Source: an uncultured Elusimicrobia bacterium
GTDB lineage: Bacteria > Elusimicrobiota > Elusimicrobia > Elusimicrobiales > Elusimicrobiaceae
Direction: 5' to 3'
Assembly: GCA_947164805.1 (NCBI GenBank)
Contig: CAMUXX010000014.1
Coordinates: 1 to 11,608, forward strand
DNA: 11,608 bases
A program made the position numbers and the translations under genes. The number at the start of each line of letters is the position of its first letter. Positions within the stretch are counted from its first letter, which is position 1. The notes beneath the pieces are model-generated. The model worked only from the letters and a program-made list of their open reading frames with translations, did no database searches and was not told the DNA's origin. Shown here in pieces: positions 1-5,861 of this stretch.

Positions 1-205
1 CTTTCATATCGTCTTTTTGTACGCAATTATGGGTATTGTTACACACACCGCAACCCATACAATAATTTATTTTTTTATCGCGCAAAAACACTTTTTCTAC
101 ATCGTGCCCGGCTTCTTTTGCACCTTTTAAAAACTGATCGCACAATAAATCGGAATTACCGCCTTTGCGGGGTGAAGCGGAAATAATTAAAACTTTTTTA
201 CTCAT
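1..205 (-). CDS. Iron-sulfur flavoprotein / NADPH-dependent FMN reductase family (5' part only)
   Basis: Only the first 68 residues are present; the gene runs off the left edge of the window. The protein opens with a flavodoxin-like beta strand and phosphate loop (KKVLIISASPRKGGNS, residues 3-18), typical of the NADPH-dependent FMN reductase superfamily. Residues 49-61 hold four cysteines spaced C-x2-C-x2-C-x5-C. This matches the compact motif that binds a 4Fe-4S cluster in archaeal and bacterial iron-sulfur flavoproteins (Isf); DDM follows it. A likely role is electron transfer or reduction of small electrophiles with bound FMN; the substrate is unknown. The ATG is preceded by AAGGAG at a good distance, and the 34-base gap after the aldo/keto reductase gene suggests it is the last visible gene of the operon. 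No signal peptide is seen. Family is fairly sure; cluster binding is inferred from the cysteine spacing. Confidence 0.85.
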   Translation of the reverse strand, partial: MSKKVLIISASPRKGGNSDLLCDQFLKGAKEAGHDVEKVFLRDKKINYCMGCGVCNNTHNCVQKDDMK

Positions 206-239
206 ATAATCTCCTTATAATTTCATTTTTTAAAATTTT

Positions 240-1094
240 TTAATCTTCGGGTTTCCAAGCACCGAGATTCTTTTCCTGTTCTTCTAATGTCATGGTAAAA
301 AATCTTTTACCGCTGTCTATTTTGCGGATAGAATCCATTTCCTCAGAAGTTAACTCAAAATCAAAAATATTTAAATTTTCCTTCATGTGAACGGGGTTCA
401 TCGTTCTTGGAAAAACAATATTGCCTTCCTGTATATGCCAACGTAAAATTATTTGAACATTGGTTTTATTATATTTTTTGGCAAGTTGCGTAAAAAGAGG
501 TTCTTCAATAAGCCCTTTATCGCCGTGACCGATAGGGTACCAACTTTCAATTACCGTTCCGTATTTTTCAACTCTCTTTTTAAGTGCTCTTTGTTGGTAA
601 TAAGGGTGGCATTCCACTTGTAAAACAGAAGGGTAAATTTTTGCTATACTTAAAACTTCTTCCAAGCGGTTTGATTCAAAATTGCTAAGACCGATAGATT
701 TTACTCTGCCGTCTTTTACGGCTTTTTCCATATCTTTCCACGCACCGATATAATCACCAAACTGTTGATGAAGCAATAGCAAATCAATATAATTTGTTTC
801 CAGACGTTCAAGCATTTTATCAATGGCTTTTGAAGTTATACCCTCGCCGTATTCACTCGGCCAAAGTTTAGTAGTAATCCAAATTTCCTTTCTGTCAATT
901 CCGCTTTCTTTTACGGCTTGGCCGACACTCCTTTCATTTTGATAAGCATGGGCCGTATCAATATGCCTAATACCAAGGGCAAGGGCATTTTTTACAACTT
1001 CTAAAGTTTCTTTGCCGTCCGGCACTTGAAAAACACCTGTGCCAAATTGCGGAATTTTGTTTCCGTCATTTAATGTAACAAATGTTTGTTTCAT
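240..1094 (-). CDS. Aldo/keto reductase (AKR superfamily)
   Basis: A 284-residue cytoplasmic NAD(P)H-dependent reductase that would turn aldehydes or ketones into alcohols. The catalytic tetrad is complete: Asp46 and Tyr51 (in HIDTAHAYQNE), Lys76 (TTKLW) and His109 (LLLLHQQ). Length and the (beta/alpha)8 landmarks (GIRHIDTA, VKSIGLSNF near 133-140, VECHPYYQQ near 160, FPRTMNP near 230) are full and normal for the single-domain AKR family that includes bacterial methylglyoxal and 2,5-diketogluconate reductases. A GAGGAG site lies just before the ATG. It sits 12 bases after the soluble flavodoxin gene on the same strand. Pairing an AKR with a YqhD-like dehydrogenase is also seen in the enterobacterial yqhD-dkgA aldehyde-stress unit, which supports a role in carbonyl detoxification. 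The precise substrate cannot be read from the sequence. Confidence 0.96.
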   Translation of the reverse strand: MKQTFVTLNDGNKIPQFGTGVFQVPDGKETLEVVKNALALGIRHIDTAHAYQNERSVGQAVKESGIDRKEIWITTKLWPSEYGEGITSKAIDKMLERLETNYIDLLLLHQQFGDYIGAWKDMEKAVKDGRVKSIGLSNFESNRLEEVLSIAKIYPSVLQVECHPYYQQRALKKRVEKYGTVIESWYPIGHGDKGLIEEPLFTQLAKKYNKTNVQIILRWHIQEGNIVFPRTMNPVHMKENLNIFDFELTSEEMDSIRKIDSGKRFFTMTLEEQEKNLGAWKPED

Positions 1095-1106
1095 ATTATC
1101 TCCTCT

Positions 1107-1625
1107 TTATTTTACTTGTGCTTTGGCCCAAGCAAATATTTCTTCTTTACTTTCCTTTACATTACTGCCGTAAATTGCAATACCTTTACCGAAAGTTGCG
1201 CCCTGACAATATCTTTTAAGGTCCCGTTCACTGTTTGCAAGACCGCTGCCTTCATGTGTCATAACTGCCATTATTTTTTTACCTGTAAAATCTAATTTTT
1301 CAAGTTGACTGAAAATAGCCATTGGATAAGTACTCCACCAGCAAGGCCCGCAAACAAAAATATTATCATAGGCGGAAATATCGGAAAGATATTTTTTTAG
1401 TTCAGGCCTGGCATTATTACAAAGTTCCTGTTTTGCTTCTTCTATACAAGTGCTGTAACTGGCAGCATAAGGTTTGACGGTATCAACTTCAAACAAATCA
1501 CCACCGACGGCTTGTTGTATGTATTCAGCTACAATTTCCGTATTTCCCTTTTCAATAGAACGAATAGAACCGCTGAAATAATTTTCACCTTTGCGTGAAT
1601 AATAGATAATTAAATTTTTAGCCAT
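1107..1625 (-). CDS. Soluble flavodoxin-family protein
   Basis: 172 residues with a flavodoxin fold and no signal peptide, so it probably acts in the cytoplasm. The first strand reads LIIYYSRKGENY (residues 5-16); the phosphate-binding loop seems interrupted, with SRKG at 10-13 and the usual G-N-T only at 27-29. This is typical of the longer flavodoxins (Flavodoxin_4 type) found beside oxidoreductases. The second FMN-contacting loop is VCGPCWWSTYP (91-101), and a third (THEGSG, 123-128) also matches the family. It probably carries electrons to, or works with, the neighbouring reductases; it could instead be a flavin-dependent quinone reductase. Its ATG follows an AGGAG site, and the gap to the upstream decarboxylase-cupin gene is 8 bases. 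It is one of three flavin-fold proteins in this operon and is clearly different from the membrane-anchored one. Confidence 0.92.
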   Translation of the reverse strand: MAKNLIIYYSRKGENYFSGSIRSIEKGNTEIVAEYIQQAVGGDLFEVDTVKPYAASYSTCIEEAKQELCNNARPELKKYLSDISAYDNIFVCGPCWWSTYPMAIFSQLEKLDFTGKKIMAVMTHEGSGLANSERDLKRYCQGATFGKGIAIYGSNVKESKEEIFAWAKAQVK

Positions 1626-1633
1626 AATATCTC

Positions 1634-2482
1634 CTATTTTAATTTATTGTATTGTTCATCTGTTACTGCTTCCAACCACTCATTAGAAGTATTTTCACCT
1701 TCCAACTCAAAAGCCAAATGGGAAAACCAACTATCAGGTGCAGCACCGTGCCAATGTTTGACATTTGCGGGGATGTGGATGACATCACCTGGGTTCATTT
1801 CAACAGGCTCTTTACCCCATTCTTGGTAATAACCGCGTCCGCCGACTGCTACAAGCATTTGTCCACCGCCTTTTGTTGCATGGTGTATATGCCAATTATT
1901 GCGGCATTTCGGTTCAAAAGTAACATTATAAAAAGTTACCTGTTCTGTTGAAATAGGTGCTAAATAACTTTGCCCGACAAAATATTTTTCATAAGCATCA
2001 TTAGTTTTACCGATAGGAAACATTATCGTCTTTTGATATTTTTCTTTATCTGTTAAGGGTGTTTTTTTTTCCGTCCAGACTTCTTTTGCTAAATTAAATA
2101 CCGCCCATGCTTTTGGCCAACCGGCGTAAAAAGCGGTATGGGTAATGGCGGCAACAATCTCCGGCCTGGTAACACCATTATTTTTAGCATTTTGCAAATG
2201 ATATTTTAAAGAAGAATCAGTTATACCTTGCGACATAAGCGCAATAACCGTAAGCAAGGAACGGGTTTTAAGATCCAAATCGGTATTATTCCAATTTTCC
2301 CCGAATAAAACATCATCATTATAATGAGCAAATTCAGGTGCGAAATTACCAAGTTGAGTGCGCCCCGCTGTTTGCACTATTTTTTTATTTGTCATAAGTT
2401 TATTCTCCTTTATTTTTTTGGCATAGCAAATGCCTGCAATTATTCCTAATATAATTACTGATAAAAATAATCTTTTTAACAT
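1634..2482 (-). CDS. Carboxymuconolactone decarboxylase-like / cupin fusion with N-terminal signal or anchor
   Basis: 282 residues from the ATG at 2482. Residues 1-21 (MLKRLFLSVIILGIIAGICYA) form a positively charged start, a hydrophobic core and a possible AxA-like cleavage site, so the enzyme may be exported or anchored. A CMD/AhpD-like helical domain follows (about residues 46-135; TRSLLTVIALMSQG, KYHLQNAKNNGV, THTAFYAGWPKAW) without the redox CxxC of true AhpD. Then comes a cupin domain (about 180-265) with likely metal ligands HIHH (198-201) and KHWH (242-245). Such fusions are common beside flavodoxins and alcohol dehydrogenases, but their reaction is not settled. Start choice is uncertain: the ATG at 2482 has a poor ribosome site but fills the gap after the DUF362 gene, while the in-frame ATG at 2395 has a strong one and would give a 253-residue cytoplasmic form. 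The in-frame TTG at 2509 overlaps the previous gene and is unlikely. Confidence 0.88.
   Translation of the reverse strand: MLKRLFLSVIILGIIAGICYAKKIKENKLMTNKKIVQTAGRTQLGNFAPEFAHYNDDVLFGENWNNTDLDLKTRSLLTVIALMSQGITDSSLKYHLQNAKNNGVTRPEIVAAITHTAFYAGWPKAWAVFNLAKEVWTEKKTPLTDKEKYQKTIMFPIGKTNDAYEKYFVGQSYLAPISTEQVTFYNVTFEPKCRNNWHIHHATKGGGQMLVAVGGRGYYQEWGKEPVEMNPGDVIHIPANVKHWHGAAPDSWFSHLAFELEGENTSNEWLEAVTDEQYNKLK
2405..2410 (-). promoter_or_regulatory. Internal Shine-Dalgarno site for a second start at 2395
   Basis: AAGGAG on the minus strand, nine bases before the in-frame ATG at 2393-2395 (MTNKKIV). It resembles the ribosome sites of the other operon genes in sequence and spacing, and is better than anything before the ATG at 2482. 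It may be the true start site or allow a second, signal-less product. It could also simply be the Lys-Glu codon pair AAG GAG. Confidence 0.45.
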
Positions 2483-2498
2483 TTTTAACTCACAAAAA

Positions 2499-3461
2499 TT
2501 ATTTATCAATATTTACCAAGGTATATTCGCCTGTTCCCATACCGAGTTCTTTCATATAGGAAATTTGGCGTAAGCCCTCGCGTGATTCAATGCGTTCCTG
2601 TAAATCGTGCAATTCTGCTTCAGGCAAGGCATAAACTTGGTCAAGTGAGGCCTGGTCCACCGCTACAATATTGGTAGAAGCCAAAATACCGATATCATGC
2701 GCTTTCGGTTCTGCGGCGGAAGTCCCCGCACAATCGCAGTCAACAGACATACGGCGCAAAACATTGATATAAACAATTTTTTTACCGAAGTGATCAACTG
2801 TTGCTTTGGCGGACTCTGCCATGTTTTCTTGAAAGCGCGCACCTGTATAACCCCATTGTTCATCACCTTTTTGGTGTATCATTTTTTTGCCAATTTTTCC
2901 GTCTGCCATACCGATAGCAATATTCTTCATACTGCCGCCATAACCGCCCATAGCATGACCTTTAAAGTGTGTTAAAACTACTAAAGAATCATAATTTAAA
3001 ATATGGCTACCCATAGACATTTCTTTAAAATGTTTACCGCCTTTTACAGGTAACATTACTGTACCGTCTTCATCTAAAATATCTACTTTACTGAAAGTCC
3101 AACCGTTTGTTTTAAGTGTTTCGCGGTGGCCTTTTGTTGTTTGGCGTGGGGAATCATAAAAAACATTTGTTTCAACAAGTGTGCTGTTTGGAATATGTTC
3201 CCATAATGCTTTTACCATAGGCACAGGTAAAATGTTTGGGCCATGCGGTTCGCCTGTATGGAATTTAATGGCTACTTTACCGTCAATATTTTGGGAAATC
3301 TTATCATATATTTTGACAAGGCCTTCCGGGCTGATATCTTTGGTAAAATAAACCACCGGTTTATTTTGAGATACCGTTTCTACACGGCTGTTTTCTTTTT
3401 TAAGACAATGGCAAGCCGCCAAAACCAATACTGCGAGTACTACACTTATTATTTTTTTCAT
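2499..3461 (-). CDS. DUF362 family lipoprotein
   Basis: 320 residues. The N-terminus is a lipoprotein signal: MKK, a hydrophobic stretch and the lipobox LAAC with Cys17 as the lipid-modified residue, so the protein should sit on a membrane facing the periplasm. The rest matches DUF362, a family often annotated as iron-sulfur or uncharacterised. Visible landmarks are HFKGHAMGGYGGSMKN (165-180), a CDC pair (242-244) and DIGILASTNIVAVDQAS (256-272). The C-terminal ferredoxin-like 4Fe-4S domain carried by many relatives is absent, so this is the short form; CDC remains as a possible metal or cluster site. The ATG follows AAAGGAG. It lies 13 bases after the membrane-anchored flavodoxin gene, which suggests the two work together at the membrane. 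The function of DUF362 is not established, and I do not assign one. Confidence 0.92.
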   Translation of the reverse strand: MKKIISVVLAVLVLAACHCLKKENSRVETVSQNKPVVYFTKDISPEGLVKIYDKISQNIDGKVAIKFHTGEPHGPNILPVPMVKALWEHIPNSTLVETNVFYDSPRQTTKGHRETLKTNGWTFSKVDILDEDGTVMLPVKGGKHFKEMSMGSHILNYDSLVVLTHFKGHAMGGYGGSMKNIAIGMADGKIGKKMIHQKGDEQWGYTGARFQENMAESAKATVDHFGKKIVYINVLRRMSVDCDCAGTSAAEPKAHDIGILASTNIVAVDQASLDQVYALPEAELHDLQERIESREGLRQISYMKELGMGTGEYTLVNIDK

Positions 3462-3474
3462 TTTATTTCTCCTT

Positions 3475-4089
3475 TTATAAATTATTTAACCAATGTACAA
3501 TTTTGTTATGTACTTCTGTGTTATATTTGGCACTTACATTATTGAATTTAGCATAAGCACCTATTTGTGCATTTTCGGCATTAGTTGTAAAATCTTGCAA
3601 GAAAGTGCCGGGGTTACTGCCTTGTGTTGAAAAGGGAATAACTTTCTTGCCCTTAAAATCAATTTGCCCTAAAAAAGAATAAAGAGGTGTGGACATAGTA
3701 TACCACCAAACAGGCCCACCTACAAAGATGGTATCATAACTATCAATATTTGGCATTTGTCCTTTTAATTTAGGGAAATTCTTTTCCTTTAAATTCTTTT
3801 TAACACGTGCGTAAAAAGCCGGGGAAGATTTAAATTCTTCCTCGGTTTCTATGCGGTAAATATCTGCTTTTGTAAGTTCGGCAATTTGCTTGGCAATATC
3901 TTGTGTATGCCCTGTCCAAGAATAATAAATTACAAGCACTTTACCGAGATTTGCCGTATAAGGTTCCGCTTTGGCAAAAGCGGACAATTCTTTTTTATTT
4001 CGGTATGCCACCCTTAAATTATGTATTATGGAAATTATAGCTCCGATAATAGCAATAATGATTAATACAATTAATACTTTTTTGAACAT
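3475..4089 (-). CDS. Membrane-anchored flavodoxin
   Basis: 204 residues: a single hydrophobic segment at residues 5-22 (VLIVLIIIAIIGAIISII) followed by a basic linker (RVAYRNKK) and a flavodoxin domain from about residue 49. The FMN phosphate loop is intact (YYSWTGHTQ, 55-63), as are the two flavin-stacking loops (GGPVWWYT, 124-131; STQGSNPG, 154-161). The anchor has positive residues on both sides, so the side of the membrane cannot be decided. Either way, this ties an FMN carrier to the envelope, next to a lipoprotein gene. The start codon follows TAGGAGG, whose TAG is the stop codon of the MerR gene, so the two genes are probably translationally coupled. Likely role: membrane-proximal one- or two-electron carrier or quinone/electrophile reductase. 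Fold is sure; partner is unknown. Confidence 0.93.
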   Translation of the reverse strand: MFKKVLIVLIIIAIIGAIISIIHNLRVAYRNKKELSAFAKAEPYTANLGKVLVIYYSWTGHTQDIAKQIAELTKADIYRIETEEEFKSSPAFYARVKKNLKEKNFPKLKGQMPNIDSYDTIFVGGPVWWYTMSTPLYSFLGQIDFKGKKVIPFSTQGSNPGTFLQDFTTNAENAQIGAYAKFNNVSAKYNTEVHNKIVHWLNNL

Positions 4090-4097
4090 AAAACCTC

Positions 4098-4475
4098 CTA
4101 AAATTTAAGTTCTTTATCTTTTGATTTTAGCGCTTTATCATATACGGAAATTTTATAATCTAAGCGCTTTAAAGTATCTTGCAATTCTATAAAACGCGCC
4201 CGTAAACTTTCCCTCTCTTTTGCAAGTAAATCCCTGCGTGTTTTAAGGGTTCGTTTACCGCGTTTAAATAATTCAAAATACTTTCTTAAAACTTCTATGG
4301 AAAGCCCCGCACTGCGCATACATTTAATAAATTCTATTTGCTTACAGTCCTGCTCAGTATAATTGCGTACGCCTCCGGGGGTGCGATTTATAAAAGATAT
4401 AAGGCCTGCTTTTTCATAGTAACGCAAAGTGTCAGCGGAAACATTACATTTTTTACTAACTTCGGAAATAGTCAT
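4098..4475 (-). CDS. MerR-family transcriptional regulator (AdhR/NmlR-like)
   Basis: 125 residues. The winged helix-turn-helix is clear: TISEVSKKCNVSADTLRYYE (2-21), then TPGGVRNYTEQD (32-43). A long dimerisation helix spans about 73-118, with no C-terminal effector domain, as expected for the short AdhR/NmlR/CueR-size group. There is no paired metal-binding cysteine loop at the end, so metal sensing is unlikely. Cys52, in FIKCMRSAGLS, falls at the place of the reactive cysteine that I recall as the aldehyde/electrophile sensor of Bacillus AdhR; Cys10 and Cys44 are also present. The gene is second in the operon, three bases after the dehydrogenase, so it should autoregulate. Its obvious target is the 19-bp-spaced palindromic promoter at 5675-5705. 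Family is certain; the inducer is inferred from the cysteine and from the enzymes. Confidence 0.95.
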   Translation of the reverse strand: MTISEVSKKCNVSADTLRYYEKAGLISFINRTPGGVRNYTEQDCKQIEFIKCMRSAGLSIEVLRKYFELFKRGKRTLKTRRDLLAKERESLRARFIELQDTLKRLDYKISVYDKALKSKDKELKF

Positions 4476-4478
4476 AAT

Positions 4479-5645
4479 TTATAAACTCTCTTTTAATATT
4501 TGGACAATTTCTTTACGGTCAAGCACTTTATATCCGCCTTTTAAAATAAGTGTGGCATCGGCGATACCTTCAATCATTTCAGGCGTTGCACCGAGTTCAC
4601 TTATTTTTAAAGTAAGGCCTATCTTTTTCATCCAATTTTCTAATGCTTGTAAACCTTCTTTGGCTATTTGTTCATCGGTTTTGTCTTGCGGGTTTATATG
4701 CCAAACTTCCGTTGCAAAGCGTTTAAATTTCGCAACCCCGTAAGGCAAAATATGACGGTAATAAGGTAAAGAAACTGCCGCAAGCGTCATACCGTGTGTG
4801 GCGTCGGTATATGCACCGACCGCTTGACCTAACATATGCACCATCCAATCGGTAGTTTTACCTTTTGCAATTAAGGTATTTAAAGCCCAAGTTGCACACC
4901 ACATAATATTTGAACGCGCTTCATAATTTTTAGGGTCTTCCACCGCTATTAAAGAACTATGAACAAGCGAACGCATTAAACCTTCTGCCAAATAATCGCT
5001 GGTATTATCATCTGTGCCGGAAAAGTATTGTTCGCAAATATGATTAAAAATATCATATATACCGGCTACCATTTGTTTGTGTGGAAGTGTAAAAGTGAAT
5101 TTAGGGTTTAATATAGTAAATTTAGGCATAACTTCCGTGCCGAAAACATGCCCGATTTTAAGGTGCTTTTCATGGTTTGTGATTACCGAACCGCCGTTCA
5201 TTTCCGAACCGGTACCTACCATCGTTAAAACACATCCGACGGGTAAAATTTTACAAGTTGGTTCTTCAAAACGAATAAAATATTTTTCCCAAGGATCATC
5301 TTTGCAATTAACAGAAACTGAAACCGCCTTGGCATAATCGCAACAAGAACCACCACCTACTGCCAAAAGTAAATCAACATTATGTCTGCGGGCAATTTCA
5401 ATGCCTTCTTTTAATTTTTCCACCGTTGGGTTTGGCATTACACCGCCGTCTTCCACAATTTCTTTACCGTTTTCTTTTAAAATTTTTACAACAGCATCAT
5501 AAATACCGTTCTTTTTGATTGAGCCGCCGCCGTAAATCAGTTGAACGGTTTTACCGTATTTCGGCAGTTCCTGCTTTAAATTATTTAAGGCATCTTCCCC
5601 GAAGTAAAGTTTCGTAGGATTATGATAAGTAAAATTTCCCAACAT
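4479..5645 (-). CDS. Iron-containing alcohol dehydrogenase, YqhD/butanol dehydrogenase type
   Basis: 388 residues, nearly the same length as E. coli YqhD and aligning with it by eye along its length (NFTYHNPTKLYFG at the start, GCVLTMVGTGSEMN at 137-150, LNPKFTFTLPHKQ at 179-191). It should reduce aldehydes to alcohols with NAD(P)H in the cytoplasm. The metal site is complete: Asp198 and His202 (YDIFNH), His270 (HMLGQ) and His284 (DATHG), with the 4- and 14-residue spacings of YqhD. The cofactor loop is GGGS at 97-100, followed by CCDYAK. One visible change is HMLGQ in place of the HMLGH of YqhD, just after a metal ligand. It is the first gene of the operon, directly behind the MerR-type promoter, with AAGGAG before its ATG. 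Family is certain; the natural substrate is unknown, with broad short-chain aldehydes being likely. Confidence 0.96.
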   Translation of the reverse strand: MLGNFTYHNPTKLYFGEDALNNLKQELPKYGKTVQLIYGGGSIKKNGIYDAVVKILKENGKEIVEDGGVMPNPTVEKLKEGIEIARRHNVDLLLAVGGGSCCDYAKAVSVSVNCKDDPWEKYFIRFEEPTCKILPVGCVLTMVGTGSEMNGGSVITNHEKHLKIGHVFGTEVMPKFTILNPKFTFTLPHKQMVAGIYDIFNHICEQYFSGTDDNTSDYLAEGLMRSLVHSSLIAVEDPKNYEARSNIMWCATWALNTLIAKGKTTDWMVHMLGQAVGAYTDATHGMTLAAVSLPYYRHILPYGVAKFKRFATEVWHINPQDKTDEQIAKEGLQALENWMKKIGLTLKISELGATPEMIEGIADATLILKGGYKVLDRKEIVQILKESL

Positions 5646-5674
5646 AATATTCTCCTTGATTAAGTTATAATAAT

Positions 5675-5705
5675 ATTATATCAGTTGGAGTTAACTCCAA
5701 GTCAA
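5675..5705 (-). promoter_or_regulatory. MerR-type promoter of the detoxification operon
   Basis: On the minus strand, TTGACT (-35, at 5705-5700) and TATAAT (-10, at 5680-5675) are separated by exactly 19 bases instead of the usual 17. This over-long spacer is the hallmark of promoters that MerR-family activators open by twisting the DNA, and here it holds a palindrome. Transcription would start near 5668 and reach the dehydrogenase ATG at 5645 after a short leader. Confidence 0.92.
5685..5700. promoter_or_regulatory. Perfect 16-bp palindromic operator for the MerR-family regulator
   Basis: TTGGAGTTAACTCCAA is its own reverse complement over all 16 bases and lies between the -35 and -10 boxes. 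The half site TTGGAGT resembles those recalled for the AdhR/NmlR/CueR-type regulators. The regulator encoded at 4098-4475 is the natural binder. Confidence 0.88.
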
Positions 5706-5760
5706 GCAAAAAACGAATTATATTATTCATTTCGCACTTATCTTTAAATTTAATAAAAAA

Positions 5761-5788
5761 TTGTTGTACCTTTATATTAAAACAACAA
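5761..5788. repeat. Inverted repeat upstream of the autotransporter promoter (possible operator)
   Basis: The arms TTGTTGT (5761-5767) and ACAACAA (5782-5788) are exact reverse complements. Their centres lie 21 bp apart, about two helical turns. The right arm ends seven bases before the TG of the extended -10 box, where a dimeric repressor or activator could act on the autotransporter gene. The binding protein is unknown. As RNA it would mostly lie upstream of the transcript, so a DNA site is more likely than a leader hairpin. Confidence 0.45.
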
Positions 5789-5794
5789 ATAATA

Positions 5795-5803
5795 TGCTAT
5801 AAT
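5795..5803 (+). promoter_or_regulatory. Extended -10 promoter of the autotransporter gene
   Basis: TGCTATAAT is a consensus extended -10 element (TG-n-TATAAT). No good -35 box lies 17 bases upstream, which extended -10 promoters tolerate. The transcript would start near 5810, giving an untranslated leader of about 50 bases. This also rules out the upstream in-frame TTG at 5808 as the start codon. Confidence 0.7.
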
Positions 5804-5846
5804 TCTGTTGAGAAGTAAACAAGTAAAATTATTAGTAAAAAACCAA

Positions 5847-5853
5847 AAGGAGG
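5847..5853 (+). promoter_or_regulatory. Ribosome binding site that fixes the autotransporter start
   Basis: AAGGAGG, a near-perfect Shine-Dalgarno sequence, ends eight bases before the ATG at 5862. The protein starting there opens directly with a classical signal peptide, so this start is preferred over the TTG 54 bases upstream. Confidence 0.88.
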
Positions 5854-5861
5854 ATAGTCTA

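Noticed and set aside
2483..2509. TTG start at 2509 for the CMD-cupin gene
   Set aside because: It overlaps the end of the DUF362 gene, has no ribosome site and adds a nine-residue stretch before a normal signal-peptide start.
1647..3545. Plus-strand open frames opposite the CMD-cupin, DUF362 and flavodoxin genes
   Set aside because: The minus-strand genes have clear families and ribosome sites; the opposite frames have neither.
5808..5861. Longer autotransporter start at the in-frame TTG at 5808
   Set aside because: It falls at or before the predicted transcript start (TATAAT at 5798-5803), has no ribosome site and would put 18 residues before the signal peptide. The ATG at 5862 has AAGGAGG and a direct signal peptide.
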